A stretch of 64,000 bases of DNA from Piscinibacterium candidicorallinum. Lineage in GTDB: Bacteria; Pseudomonadota; Gammaproteobacteria; Burkholderiales; Burkholderiaceae_C. Below, in pieces: positions 9,316-18,515 of the stretch. Numbering within the stretch: position 1 is the stretch's first letter; the number at the start of each line of letters is the position of its first letter. The notes under the pieces are model-generated. The model saw only the letters and a program-made list of their open reading frames with translations, was not told the DNA's origin and ran no database searches. The position numbers and the translations under genes were made by a program. The stretch lies in assembly GCF_047549485.1 (NCBI RefSeq), contig NZ_CP180191.1, positions 682,001 to 746,000 on the forward strand. Reading direction: 5' to 3'.

Positions 9316-10707
9316 TCATCGAGTTGTTTGCGATGTAGGTGCCGCACTTGGTTTTCTCAGTGCTCGCAATTGACCCGTGGCGGAATTCCTTCTGTCTAAT
9401 GCCACTTTTCGTTCGCTCAACGAAAATTTTGCACCTATATAAATCCCAATCATGATTAGTAGCGGTGCGAAGAGTTCACCCCTAATGAAGTGGAGTGATA
9501 AAGCGCCCGCAGTGGCAACCCAAACCAAGTCCATCGCGGTGCGTGGGCGACCCGTGCGCCAAGGTGCATCTATTCTCCTAAGGATCAAGCCGATTAGTGC
9601 GCAGAGCAGTATGTAGCCAAGCCACCCAAAATTCATATATGCTTCGCCAAAGATCCCTGGTGGCATTGTTGTGCTTTCTCGTGCAACTATTTCCGGCCAA
9701 AAGGCTAAGGTGTGCACGCCTGCAGCCGTTAGTGGTTTGATGCTTATAAACTGCTGGGGGATGACAAGCGAGAGTATAGCAATGTATGTGTCACCCAAGG
9801 CGTAGTTCAGTTCTTTTGGCATTGCGTCAATCAAAACTGTCAAGTTTTGGATTTGCATGAAATTGCCGGTCACTTGAGTCCAGAAGAAGGTGAACCATCC
9901 ATCGAGGGTGAGCTTGTCTTTGTCGACGCCAATGATTAGGGCTTCGCGAAACACGAATTCATACAGCAGGAGTAGGTTTACCCCTAGAAAACCAGCTGCC
10001 ACTAGTGGTGCGAGGCGAACTTGGCGCGTGGTCGCGAGCTTTATAATGATTACACCAAGGGCGAGGATGAAAATATTGGCTTTTTGGCCCAGTAAAAGGA
10101 GGGCTGGCAGCGTAGCGCAGATGGCGAGCCACTCGTACCTCCGTGGGATGCTGTTGTTTACTGCTCGCGCGGCTGATACGGCGAAGCAGGCGCCAATGAG
10201 CATGTTGACTGGCAGGAAAAAGGCGTTTAGCCCGGCAAATAGCGTGATTCGATCACCGAGGTTCGCCAATAAGCTCCAAAGGCCGCCAACAAGTTGAATG
10301 CCAATCAAGAGGATCCCAAAAACCATCCCAAAAAGGAGGGTAATCCTAAGGCCAGCTATTTTGCCACCAATAGAGCGCTGAGGCCAAGTAGTTTGAGCTG
10401 GGTTTTTAGAGGGGTGCGAGCAAACCCGTCCTATCCCTCTTGAGCAGATCGACAGAGTTAATCCACCGAGTGTCACGAGCACCAGCGCTTGCGTCAGCGC
10501 TGCTTCCTTGTCATGAAATGCAAACCCCCAAATTGTTGACCAACCATCCGAGCCGTCCAAAAAAAATGGTATGGGAAGATAGTATCCAAATATATAGAAC
10601 ACAACCCAAAAATTGGAGGCAAGTCGAACAGAGCTTTCACGGCTTTGCCCAATAAAGTGAGCGCCAAGCAGTACAGTAAGCAGCAGTAGGGCTAGCGGCC
10701 ATATCAT
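9316..10707 (-). CDS. O-antigen/EPS repeat-unit polymerase, Wzy-like
   Basis: A 463-residue membrane protein with about 10-12 predicted helices and a large loop around residues 295-350 (ALGDTYIAILSLVIPQQF to ESTTMPPGIFGEAYMNFG). The second part resembles the PPGxxGExxxNFG motif of the oligosaccharide repeat-unit polymerase (OatB/WzyE-like) families. It would join repeat units on the periplasmic face of the inner membrane. Like the flippase it is AT-rich. Gaps of 83 bp and 194 bp flank it with no other gene. The family is very divergent, so the assignment combines topology, motif and position. Confidence 0.75.
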   Translation of the reverse strand: MIWPLALLLLTVLLGAHFIGQSRESSVRLASNFWVVFYIFGYYLPIPFFLDGSDGWSTIWGFAFHDKEAALTQALVLVTLGGLTLSICSRGIGRVCSHPSKNPAQTTWPQRSIGGKIAGLRITLLFGMVFGILLIGIQLVGGLWSLLANLGDRITLFAGLNAFFLPVNMLIGACFAVSAARAVNNSIPRRYEWLAICATLPALLLLGQKANIFILALGVIIIKLATTRQVRLAPLVAAGFLGVNLLLLYEFVFREALIIGVDKDKLTLDGWFTFFWTQVTGNFMQIQNLTVLIDAMPKELNYALGDTYIAILSLVIPQQFISIKPLTAAGVHTLAFWPEIVARESTTMPPGIFGEAYMNFGWLGYILLCALIGLILRRIDAPWRTGRPRTAMDLVWVATAGALSLHFIRGELFAPLLIMIGIYIGAKFSLSERKVALDRRNSATGQLRALRKPSAAPTSQTTR

Positions 10708-10901
10708 GTCAAGACGCTCTCTTCAGTTCTGCGTACCGCTTAGGAGTACTGGCTCTCGCCATTTACGGGTGCTGGTACTCACGTAGGCGATCATCAGGCG
10801 GGCGCCTGCGACCGACAGACTGGCATTTGCACATAGGGATAGCTGTCATGTGTGTGGTCCAGTTGTACCTTTCTAGCCCTACTAAAAGTGGTGTGGGAAG
10901 A

Positions 10902-11933
10902 TCATTTGATGCTTTCTAGAATGACCCGCAGCCGCTCTCTGCGGGCTGTCATTGAATACTGATGCTGAATCCACGTATGTGAGGCTATGCTATAGGAATT
11001 GTCCGTTGGTGCTTCGGCACACCGCAGCATTGCTACCGCAATCGCGTCAATATCTTTCGGGTGGGTGCATATACCAAATTCGCCCGCGACTTCGGGTACT
11101 GCTCCCCGATCTGACGTTACGACTCGACTGCCGCACGCGATGGCTTCGGCGATTGCAAGTCCGAAACCTTCGTAGAGCGTCGGCTGAACGTAGGCAATGC
11201 ACCGTTGGTAATGGTTGCGCTTCTCCGCGTCAGAAATCATGCCGAGAAACTCGACACGGTCTCGGAGTCCTAGCTCGTCTACCAGTTCTTCGAGCTTGCT
11301 GTGGTGATCCCCTTGCTTTCCTGCCAGCTTCAGCTTTGCTGTCGGCAGTTCGTGCGCAATGCGTGCAAAAGCTTCAATCGTCTGGCGAACGCCCTTGCGG
11401 ATGACGTTGGTCGTACTTGTCCAGGAGACAGAGAAGAAATAGGGCGGAGCCGCCGATGCGTCATCAATGCGAGCCGCAGGCTTGTAGAACTCGGTATCCA
11501 CCGCGAGTGGCGCAAGCACGGGGTTGTTCACGCGCAAGTTATGGGTGACTTCGTCGTATTCGTAGCCGGAAATGAACAAGTTCGCATCGGCAAAGCGCAG
11601 CGAGCCTTTCAGGACTTCTTGCTGCCAGCGTGGCCGGTCGAGATAGCACATGCCCGGAATCTCTTCGCGGCAGGTAGCGTAGTCAAATGCGCCGGTCACC
11701 AACACAGGCTTCCGTCGAATTGCCCCCAACGCCAGGGCGAACGGGGCGTGCCCCCACCACCAGCAGTAGTAGAGGTCGGCACGAAAGTCGAGGTTTGACG
11801 GGTGCCCCGCAAGCACCACCTCATGACCGAGCTCTGAAAGCAGTCGGATGTCTACTCTGTAGAACTCGACCTTGTCGAACATCTCGCGCCAGTTGGCATG
11901 GCGGCCCATGTTGGCGTAGAAGCAGATGCGCAT
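10902..11933 (-). CDS. Glycosyltransferase family 4
   Basis: 343 residues with a GT-B fold. The N-terminal domain starts MRICFYANMGRHANW. The C-terminal donor domain contains SWTSTTNVIRKGVRQTIEAF and the conserved YVQPTLYEGFGLAIAEAIACG segment with the E-x7-E motif (EGFGLAIAE). It is predicted to add one residue of the repeat unit on the cytoplasmic side of the membrane. It starts 3 bp after the stop of the preceding reductase gene. Donor specificity is unknown, but the enzymes just upstream suggest a GDP-deoxyhexose is available. Confidence 0.85.
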   Translation of the reverse strand: MRICFYANMGRHANWREMFDKVEFYRVDIRLLSELGHEVVLAGHPSNLDFRADLYYCWWWGHAPFALALGAIRRKPVLVTGAFDYATCREEIPGMCYLDRPRWQQEVLKGSLRFADANLFISGYEYDEVTHNLRVNNPVLAPLAVDTEFYKPAARIDDASAAPPYFFSVSWTSTTNVIRKGVRQTIEAFARIAHELPTAKLKLAGKQGDHHSKLEELVDELGLRDRVEFLGMISDAEKRNHYQRCIAYVQPTLYEGFGLAIAEAIACGSRVVTSDRGAVPEVAGEFGICTHPKDIDAIAVAMLRCAEAPTDNSYSIASHTWIQHQYSMTARRERLRVILESIK

Positions 11934-11936
11934 GGA

Positions 11937-12872
11937 TTAGTGTCCAGCCGGCTTGAGCGGAGGCTCGCCTTCGCCGAGCGACCGATACATGTGCGCGAGG
12001 ATGTCGCGGTGCGACACGACGGGAATCTCTCCGACCGCATCAAACAGGCGCTGCGGACTGCCACACAGGTCCTTGATCTCGTCTCTTCTCACAAAGGCAG
12101 GGTCGACTTCGATGCGAGGATCACCGCCGGATATCTCGCGCAACAGATCAAGAACGCGAAGCAGGTGGATGCTGCTGCCCGAACAAACATTGACGGTTTG
12201 CCCCGTGATGGGGCTTTGGAGCAACCGAAGATAGGCTTCGCATACAAACCGAACATCTGACAGGTCACGGGCAACATCAAGGTTCCCGAGACGGATCACT
12301 GGATCGCGACGATAGAAGGCATGCACGATTTTCGGCATCACGAAGGCCTCGGATTGCCCTGGCCCCGTGTAGTTGAATGGTCGCGTGACGATGATGGGCA
12401 GACGAGCGTGCCACTTGTGCAGCATCAGCTCCATGCTGGCTTTGCTCAATGCGTAGTGATTCATGGGCCGCAGAGGCGCTTCCTCAGAGATGGGGCTGCG
12501 GTCCGCGTTGCCGTAGACATTCGCGCTGCTGGCGACCAACACTTTCTCGGGCGTGCAGCCAGAAGCAAGGATCGCCTCCATGAGGGACTCCGTGCCAAGT
12601 AGGTTGACGCGGAAGAAGGCTATGGGGTCGCCCACGACGTGTGAGTGAGCTGCAAGGTGAACGATGTACGTCGGTCTGACGTCGGACAGCCGACGCACAA
12701 CCGCCTCCTTGTCGTTAATGTCAGTCGACGCGCCAGGTTCCGAGCTTGACTCTGCGACTTCATCAAGCCCGAAAACCTCCCAGCCGCGCTGGCTCAGGTA
12801 GTGAGCTAGGTGCGAGCCCGTAAAGCCGGTGCGTCCGGTAATCAGAGCGCGGCGTTTACCAGGAGAAGCCAT
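11937..12872 (-). CDS. NAD(P)-dependent NDP-sugar epimerase/reductase, probable GDP-4-keto-6-deoxymannose reductase
   Basis: An SDR-type protein of 311 residues with a Rossmann motif [11 protein letters not shown] and catalytic YALSK (Tyr and Lys) after SSANVYG. Directly downstream of gmd, it most likely reduces or epimerises GDP-4-keto-6-deoxymannose, giving GDP-D-rhamnose (Rmd), GDP-6-deoxytalose or GDP-fucose. The sequence alone does not decide which. The ATG at 12872 was chosen because [13 protein letters not shown] places the dinucleotide loop correctly; this start overlaps the end of gmd by 17 bp. Longer upstream starts give a proline- and arginine-rich leader unlike the family. Confidence 0.8.
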   Translation of the reverse strand: MASPGKRRALITGRTGFTGSHLAHYLSQRGWEVFGLDEVAESSSEPGASTDINDKEAVVRRLSDVRPTYIVHLAAHSHVVGDPIAFFRVNLLGTESLMEAILASGCTPEKVLVASSANVYGNADRSPISEEAPLRPMNHYALSKASMELMLHKWHARLPIIVTRPFNYTGPGQSEAFVMPKIVHAFYRRDPVIRLGNLDVARDLSDVRFVCEAYLRLLQSPITGQTVNVCSGSSIHLLRVLDLLREISGGDPRIEVDPAFVRRDEIKDLCGSPQRLFDAVGEIPVVSHRDILAHMYRSLGEGEPPLKPAGH

Positions 12873-13890
12873 GTTCAACTCGCTTAAGGTCGGCTTCGAC
12901 CATGCTTTTGCAGAGCTGCTCCAAGGAGGTGGTGGCTTTCCAGCCCAGCGCCGCCTCGGCATGCGACGCATCGCCGATCAAGAGGTCCACCTCCGCCGGT
13001 CGGTGGAATCTTGGATTGATCCGGACGAGCACTTTGCCGGTTTTCGCGTCGCGGCCTTGCTCGTCGACCCCGGCGCCATGCCACTCAAGATCGATCCCCG
13101 CTGCGGCAAAGCTCATCGTCACGAAGCTGCGAACGGTCTCGGTCCGGTTGGTCGCGAGCACGTAGGTGCCGCTTTCCACCGTCTGCAGCATCCGGTACAT
13201 GCCATCGACGTAGTCGCGAGCGAAACCCCAATCGCGACGCGCGTCCAAGTTTCCGAGTTCCAGGCAGTCCAGCTTCTTATGGACGATCTGCGCGACGCCA
13301 CTGGTGATCTTTCGGGTTACGAACTCCTTGCCGCGTAGCGGGGACTCATGGTTGAACAGGATTCCGCTCGCTGCAAAAAGGCCATAAGACTCTCTGTAGT
13401 TCACAGTCATCCAGTGCGCGTATAGCTTTGCGACACCATAAGGGCTGCGCGGATAGAAAGGCGTCTGCTCGGTTTGCGGGACCTGCTGCACCAGGCCAAA
13501 CATCTCTGACGTGGATGCCTGGTAGTACCTAATGCGACGATCGACGATCCGGATCGCCTCTAGCAGATGTACAGCCCCAAGGCCCGTTATGTGGGCGGTC
13601 GTGATGGGTTGATCAAACGATACGCCCACAAAGCTCTGCGCCGCCAGGTTGTAGACCTCATCCGGCTTGCATCGATCGAGAAGCCGCACCGAACTCCCCA
13701 GATCCGTCAGATCGTGCTCTACGAGTTCAAGACGATCGTGCTCTCGCAAACCTAGTTCGTCCAGGCGCCAGAAACTGACGGAACTGGTACGCCGGTAAGT
13801 CCCATAGACCTTGTAGCCCTTGGAGAGCAACAGCGCAGTGAGGTAAGCACCATCTTGCCCAGTAATGCCGGTGACGATTGCGATTTTCAT
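12856..13890 (-). CDS. gmd: GDP-mannose 4,6-dehydratase
   Basis: 344 residues, the usual Gmd length. It begins [17 protein letters not shown], the Gmd-specific Rossmann loop, and has the STSEMFG catalytic Thr/Ser-Glu segment, YGVAK with catalytic Tyr and Lys, and the downstream [15 protein letters not shown] motif characteristic of Gmd. It converts GDP-D-mannose to GDP-4-keto-6-deoxy-D-mannose in the cytoplasm. It follows wecC by 17 bp and feeds the adjacent reductase. Confidence 0.95.
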   Translation of the reverse strand: MKIAIVTGITGQDGAYLTALLLSKGYKVYGTYRRTSSVSFWRLDELGLREHDRLELVEHDLTDLGSSVRLLDRCKPDEVYNLAAQSFVGVSFDQPITTAHITGLGAVHLLEAIRIVDRRIRYYQASTSEMFGLVQQVPQTEQTPFYPRSPYGVAKLYAHWMTVNYRESYGLFAASGILFNHESPLRGKEFVTRKITSGVAQIVHKKLDCLELGNLDARRDWGFARDYVDGMYRMLQTVESGTYVLATNRTETVRSFVTMSFAAAGIDLEWHGAGVDEQGRDAKTGKVLVRINPRFHRPAEVDLLIGDASHAEAALGWKATTSLEQLCKSMVEADLKRVEHGFSW

Positions 13891-13907
13891 GTCTCAGGAC
13901 CGAAGGG

Positions 13908-15209
13908 TTAATGGATTTCGCGTGTCTGCCAGACGCCGCGCGTGTCTACCAATGCACGGGTGCCGATTTCAGATAGGGGGATCTGGCTGAAGGCGTGGTG
14001 ATCGACCAGCATCACCACCACGTCGGCGCGTTGAACGGCTTCGTCAGCCGGTACCAATGTGACCCGCTCCCCGTGTAGCTCATGCGGCAGACTGCTCAGA
14101 TGGGGCTCGGCCACCAGGACAGTGCCCGCAAACCCGCGCGCGAGCGCCCGCACAATGTCTACTGCCGGACTCTCCCGCGTATCGTCAATGTTTGCTTTGA
14201 AACTCAAACCCAAGCAAGAGACGGTAAGGTCACTGGCGGCGATCCCCGGCCGCGCGCTCACCACGGCGCTTGCAGCCGCCATGACTTTGTCGAGTACCCA
14301 CGTGGGCTTTGAGTCATTGACCTCGCGTGCACTTCTGATCAAGCGAGCGTGGTCCGGGGCTTGGCTCACAATGAACCATGGATCCACAGCGATGCAGTGC
14401 CCTCCGACGCCAGGGCCGGGCTGCAGAATGTTCACTCTGGGGTGCCGATTGGCCAGTCGGATCAATTCCCAGACATTGATGTCGAGCTTGTCACAGATGA
14501 TCGAGAGCTCGTTGGCAAAGGCGATGTTTACGTCGCGAAAGCTGTTCTCCGTGAGCTTGCACATCTCGGCAGTGCGTGCCGTGGTGATGACGCACTCACC
14601 TTGCACGAAGATCTTGTAAAGGCTGGCCGCTGCTTCTGAACACTTGGGCGTCATGCCGCCAATCACGCGGTCGTTCTGGACGAGCTCGCGCAGCACCTGC
14701 CCGGGCAGCACGCGCTCAGGGCAATGTGCCACCCGGATGTCGCTAGCCTCGCCATGTGTTTGCGGAAAGGTCAGGTCCGGGCGTGCTTCCGCAAGCCACG
14801 CGGCCATCTGCTCCGTTGCGCCGACAGGCGATGTGGACTCAAGAATCACCAGGTCGCCCTTCTTCAGCACGGGCGCGATGGACTTGGATGCCGACTCGAT
14901 GTAGTCCATGTCCGGATGGTGCGGGCCAGTAGGCCCGTCCTTGAATGGGGTGGGTACCGCAATCAGGAAGGCGTCTGCTGGCTCGGGCTGGCGCGTTGCG
15001 CGCAGGTAACCTTCTTTCACTGCTGCGTGCACGACCATGTCCAGGTCGGGTTCGACGATATGGATTTCGCCCCGGTTGATGGTGTCCACCGCGTGCGCGT
15101 TCACATCAACGCCAATGACGTTCACCTTGCGGCTGGCGAACACGGCTGCCGTCGGCAGCCCGATGTAGCCCAGGCCAATGATGGAAATGGTCTTGAATTC
15201 TTGCTTCAT
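13908..15209 (-). CDS. wecC: UDP-N-acetyl-D-mannosaminuronate dehydrogenase
   Basis: 433 residues of the UDP-glucose/GDP-mannose dehydrogenase family. The NAD loop IIGLGYIGLPTAAVFASRK is N-terminal and the catalytic Cys is at about 272 in GPGVGGHCIAVDPWF. Paired with WecB it oxidises UDP-ManNAc to UDP-ManNAcA. A TTG codon directly after the wecB stop is also in frame, but the following ATG at 15209 is the more likely start, 3 bp from the wecB stop. The close relative WbpA-type GlcNAc dehydrogenase cannot be fully excluded, though the WecB pairing favours WecC. Confidence 0.92.
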   Translation of the reverse strand: MKQEFKTISIIGLGYIGLPTAAVFASRKVNVIGVDVNAHAVDTINRGEIHIVEPDLDMVVHAAVKEGYLRATRQPEPADAFLIAVPTPFKDGPTGPHHPDMDYIESASKSIAPVLKKGDLVILESTSPVGATEQMAAWLAEARPDLTFPQTHGEASDIRVAHCPERVLPGQVLRELVQNDRVIGGMTPKCSEAAASLYKIFVQGECVITTARTAEMCKLTENSFRDVNIAFANELSIICDKLDINVWELIRLANRHPRVNILQPGPGVGGHCIAVDPWFIVSQAPDHARLIRSAREVNDSKPTWVLDKVMAAASAVVSARPGIAASDLTVSCLGLSFKANIDDTRESPAVDIVRALARGFAGTVLVAEPHLSSLPHELHGERVTLVPADEAVQRADVVVMLVDHHAFSQIPLSEIGTRALVDTRGVWQTREIH

Positions 15210-15212
15210 CAA

Positions 15213-16349
15213 TCAGGTCCGTTTCATCGATTCAAAGACTTGGCGTATGCGCTGACAAGCATGCCCATCGCCATAGGGGTTGTGTGCATAGGCCATGGCT
15301 GCGTATGCCGCCGGGTCATTCAGCAGGTTGCGGGTCTCAGCAACGATCCGGTCGCGGTCGGTGCCCACCAGTCGCACCGTGCCAGCGCTCACAGCCTCCG
15401 GGCGCTCAGTCGTGTCGCGCATCACCAGCACAGGCTTACCTAGGGCAGGGGCCTCCTCCTGGATGCCGCCCGAATCGGTAAGGATGATGTAGCTACGCTT
15501 CATCAAGTAGACGAACGGCAGATAGTCCTGCGGGTCGATGAGATGAACGTTCGGTGCATCGGCCAGGATGCTGCGTACCGGCTTCTGCACATTGGGGTTC
15601 AGGTGAACCGGGTAAACCACTTGCACGTCCGGTTCGGCAGCGATCATCCGAAGGGCTTGGCACATGGATTCGAAGCCGCTACCGAAGTTTTCGCGACGGT
15701 GGCCTGTAACAAGCACAAGACGCCTGGATGCATCCAGAAATGGAAAACGGGCGGAAAGCGTAGTGTTCAGCGCGGTATCTGCATCGAGCTGCTGGCTCAC
15801 GCTGAGCAGCGCGTCTATCACCGTGTTGCCGGTCACGTGAATCTGGCCGGGCGCAACGTCTTCGCGCAGCAGGTTGGTCCGCGCTTCCTGCGTGGGCGCA
15901 AAGTGCAAGCCGGCAAGTCGACCCGTGATCTGCCGGTTACCTTCTTCCGGCCAAGGCGAATACAGGTTGTGCGTCCGTAGGCCGGCCTCAACGTGTGCAA
16001 TGCCCGTCTGCTGGTAGTAGGCCGCCAGGCTGGTGGCCATGGTTGTGCTGGTGTCGCCGTGCACCAGAACCCAGTCCGGCCTGAACTGAGTGAATACGCC
16101 CTCCATACCTTGAAGGATGTTGCACGTGAGTTGGGTCAACGTCTGGCCGGGACGCATGAGGTTGAGGTCGAAATCCGGCTCGATTTCGAACAGTTGGAGT
16201 ACCTGGTCTAGCATCTCGCGGTGCTGCGCTGTGACGGCTAACTTGACTTCGAGGTCGGCCGACTGCTGCAAGACCTTCACCAGGGGGGCCATCTTGATCG
16301 CCTCAGGGCGCGTCCCGAACACAACCAGGAGCTTCAAGCGCCGGCTCAT
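15213..16349 (-). CDS. wecB: UDP-N-acetylglucosamine 2-epimerase (non-hydrolysing)
   Basis: 378 residues, the expected length. It starts [19 protein letters not shown] with the [12 protein letters not shown] family signature. It carries the conserved HVEAGLRT segment, the catalytic VTGHRREN motif and the C-terminal [19 protein letters not shown] substrate-binding region. It interconverts UDP-GlcNAc and UDP-ManNAc, the substrate of the next enzyme. Its start overlaps the stop of the preceding regulator by 4 bp (ATGA), and its stop is followed at once by wecC. Confidence 0.95.
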   Translation of the reverse strand: MSRRLKLLVVFGTRPEAIKMAPLVKVLQQSADLEVKLAVTAQHREMLDQVLQLFEIEPDFDLNLMRPGQTLTQLTCNILQGMEGVFTQFRPDWVLVHGDTSTTMATSLAAYYQQTGIAHVEAGLRTHNLYSPWPEEGNRQITGRLAGLHFAPTQEARTNLLREDVAPGQIHVTGNTVIDALLSVSQQLDADTALNTTLSARFPFLDASRRLVLVTGHRRENFGSGFESMCQALRMIAAEPDVQVVYPVHLNPNVQKPVRSILADAPNVHLIDPQDYLPFVYLMKRSYIILTDSGGIQEEAPALGKPVLVMRDTTERPEAVSAGTVRLVGTDRDRIVAETRNLLNDPAAYAAMAYAHNPYGDGHACQRIRQVFESMKRT

Positions 16350-16717
16350 GCGCTCTGCGCCCCATGATGATTGTCTGTCGTGATGGTCACTTCGGACTTC
16401 AATACTTCAATTTCAGCCTTGAGCAACTCGTATTCCTCAAGCTTGCGCTGCAGAAACCTGTGGGTAATCGCCGCCTTCTCCGCCATCCCAGATGGCGTCA
16501 ATACATATACATAGCCAAACTTGTTCTTGGAGTTGGCAAAGTTCTTCATCTTCACCAATCCCTTTTCCATCAGTGCTTTCAGGCAATAGTTCAGGCCGCC
16601 CACGCTGATGCCGAGCTTCTCTGCGAGCTCGCGCTGGGTCAGGTCAGGGTTGTCCTGAAGAATCCGCATCACCCGAAAATAGGTGTCTTCCTGGAGCTTG
16701 GCTTGACGGCTGGTCAT
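16346..16717 (-). CDS. EPS-associated winged-helix transcriptional regulator (MarR-like)
   Basis: A 123-residue protein with a winged helix-turn-helix ([31 protein letters not shown], about 20-50), a beta-wing with [12 protein letters not shown], and a C-terminal coiled coil (about 85-120, [19 protein letters not shown]). This is the pattern of the MarR-family regulators that head exopolysaccharide operons. The start [11 protein letters not shown] at 16717 was chosen because longer in-frame extensions are low-complexity and lack the family pattern. It is the first gene of the minus-strand operon and probably regulates it and the divergent sugar-transferase genes; this is inferred from position. 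Confidence 0.87.
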   Translation of the reverse strand: MTSRQAKLQEDTYFRVMRILQDNPDLTQRELAEKLGISVGGLNYCLKALMEKGLVKMKNFANSKNKFGYVYVLTPSGMAEKAAITHRFLQRKLEEYELLKAEIEVLKSEVTITTDNHHGAQSA

Positions 16718-17241
16718 TGAATGTCGAATAGCTGGTGGTTTACATGGAGGAAACAAACTGGGCCGTCTCGGCGGCTTTGCGGAATGGTTTGGCGGGCCGC
16801 GCTGCTCGCACGCAACCACTTCTGTAAGAACTTGAACATTGTAGCTGTCCGTTTCGGTGCCCCGGGCGCAGCCGTTCAGCTGTCCCAGTTGCATGTGATG
16901 CTGATGACTGAACCCGATGCAAGGCCTTGCTTCAAGCGTTTCACCCACGCCAAGCAGCACGTTCCGCCCGCATGGCTTAAGTGCCAAGCAAAACTTGCGT
17001 TGCCGCTCCCGAGTGGATCCGCCGAGTTGCAGTGCGGTTTCGTCGAAAATGCTGAGGGGTTGAATCGGTGCAGCGCCGTGGCTGTGCTGGCAAGCGCTGC
17101 CCGGTCTGTGAGTCAGGCGGCTCGCTGGGGCGACGTCTTCGAGCCAAGAGCCCGCGGTGGCTAGATGGGTCTAGTACAGCATGCGCCTAGCGGCGAACCG
17201 GACTTGCATTAATCGATCAGTGAAAGTGAAGTGTTTGGGCC
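16718..17241. other. Long divergent intergenic region of the polysaccharide locus
   Basis: 524 bp separate the EPS regulator from the divergent sugar phosphotransferase. I see no convincing gene; short open frames here lack coding character. No ops/JUMPstart motif, clear sigma-70 promoter pair or GG-N10-GC sigma-54 site was recognised. Length and orientation make it the likely control region for both transcription units. Confidence 0.5.
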
Positions 17242-17853
17242 ATGAAACGCCTCTTTGATATCTTGTGCGCCGCGTTCGGGTTGGCGCTCTTGGCTGTACC
17301 GCTCGTGCTGCTGATGTGGGCGGTTCAACGGAAGTTGGGCAGCCCCGTGTTCTTCACGCAGGTACGCCCCGGCCTTGCCGGTCGCCCGTTCAAGATGATC
17401 AAGTTCCGCACCATGACCAGCGAGCGTGGCCCGGATGGCGAATTGTTGCCCGACGCACAGAGACTGACCCATTTTGGACGCTGGCTCCGAGCAACCAGCC
17501 TCGACGAATTGCCGGAGCTTTGGAACGTGCTGCGTGGCGACATGAGTGTTGTCGGCCCCCGGCCCCTGCTCATGGAGTACCTCCCCTTGTACAGCGCAGA
17601 ACAAGCCCGCCGTCACGAGGTTCGCCCCGGCGTGACAGGATGGGCCCAGATCAACGGGCGCAACGCCATCAGCTGGGACGAAAAGTTTGCGCTCGATGTC
17701 TGGTATGTAGACAACAGGAGCCTGTGGCTCGACTTGAAGATCTTGTTCCTCACTGTCGCGAAGGTCGTGCGACGGGAAGGAATCTCTGCTGCAGGGGAAG
17801 CAACCATGGAGCGCTTCACGGGCAGCGCAAAGCTGAAGAGCGGCAACGGATGA
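17242..17853 (+). CDS. Undecaprenyl-phosphate sugar phosphotransferase (PglC/WcaJ C-terminal type)
   Basis: 203 residues: one N-terminal membrane helix (about 11-30) followed by the bacterial sugar transferase domain with KMIKFRTM, TSLDELPELWNVLRGDMSVVGPRPL and VRPGVTGWAQINGRN. It is the minimal monotopic form (PglC-like), lacking the multi-helix WcaJ N-terminus. It would start the glycan by moving a sugar-1-phosphate onto undecaprenyl phosphate. The neighbouring PglD-, PglE- and PglF-like genes suggest the sugar is N,N'-diacetylbacillosamine or a relative. Its stop overlaps the next start as ATGA. Confidence 0.9.
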   Translation: MKRLFDILCAAFGLALLAVPLVLLMWAVQRKLGSPVFFTQVRPGLAGRPFKMIKFRTMTSERGPDGELLPDAQRLTHFGRWLRATSLDELPELWNVLRGDMSVVGPRPLLMEYLPLYSAEQARRHEVRPGVTGWAQINGRNAISWDEKFALDVWYVDNRSLWLDLKILFLTVAKVVRREGISAAGEATMERFTGSAKLKSGNG

Positions 17854-18500
17854 AGCGCTACGCCATCTATGGATCAAGTGGCTGCGGTCGCGGCGTCATG
17901 CCGCTCCTTCGCGCCGAACTCGGTGCAGCCGGCGCCGAATTCGACCTTGTGTTCATCGACGACAACCCCCAGGCGGACTTCGTCAATGGGCATCGTGTTC
18001 TGAAGTACGAGGAGTGGATAGCCCTCGCGGCGTCTGAGCGGCATGTCAACGTGGCAATTGCCAACAGCGCGATTCGCGCCCGCTTAGTGTCGAAGTGCGA
18101 GGCCGATGGTGTGCGCTTTCACACGGTCCGCGCGAGCAACGTGATTTGCATGGATGCCGTCGAGCTGGGCGAAGGGGCGATCCTTTCGCCGTTTGTCTGC
18201 CTGACAAGCAACATCCGCATCGGCCGCCACTTTCATGCCAATTTGTACAGCTACGTGGAGCACGATTGCGTGATCGGCGACTTCGTCACCTTCGCACCCG
18301 GCGTGCAGTGCAACGGCAACGTCGTCATTGAGGACTTTGCTTACGTGGGTGCTGGCGCCGTGATCAAGCAAGGCCAGCCAGGCGCACCCCTGACGATCGG
18401 GCGTGGGGCCACAATTGGCATGGGTGCTGTGGTTACGCGATCCGTCGCCCCCGGAGAAACGGTAGTCGGCAACCCGGCACGCTTGCACGCAAAACGCTGA
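17850..18500 (+). CDS. Sugar O/N-acyltransferase, PglD/NeuD-like
   Basis: 216 residues. An N-terminal nucleotide-sugar-binding subdomain (MKRYAIYGSSGCGRGVMPLL; FIDDNP) is followed by a left-handed parallel beta-helix built of hexapeptide repeats (about 95-210: GEGAILSPFVCLTSNIRIG, YVGAGAVIKQG, IGMGAVVTRSVAPG). This is the PglD/NeuD family of acetyl-CoA-dependent sialic-acid-like acetyltransferases. Next to a PglE-like aminotransferase it probably N-acetylates the 4-amino sugar. The start ATG overlaps the stop of the phosphotransferase gene, and the domain would be misplaced with any upstream start. Confidence 0.87.
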   Translation: MKRYAIYGSSGCGRGVMPLLRAELGAAGAEFDLVFIDDNPQADFVNGHRVLKYEEWIALAASERHVNVAIANSAIRARLVSKCEADGVRFHTVRASNVICMDAVELGEGAILSPFVCLTSNIRIGRHFHANLYSYVEHDCVIGDFVTFAPGVQCNGNVVIEDFAYVGAGAVIKQGQPGAPLTIGRGATIGMGAVVTRSVAPGETVVGNPARLHAKR

Positions 18501-18515
18501 AAGACAGGTCAATCA

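Noticed and set aside
17100..17120. TGGCA-like and TGC-like elements resembling a sigma-54 promoter
   Set aside because: The GG to GC distance is 8 bases and not 10, so the site does not fit.
16740..17164. Open frames of 60-147 codons in the divergent gap of the polysaccharide locus
   Set aside because: They lack recognisable domains, ribosome sites and codon bias; long open frames arise by chance in GC-rich DNA.
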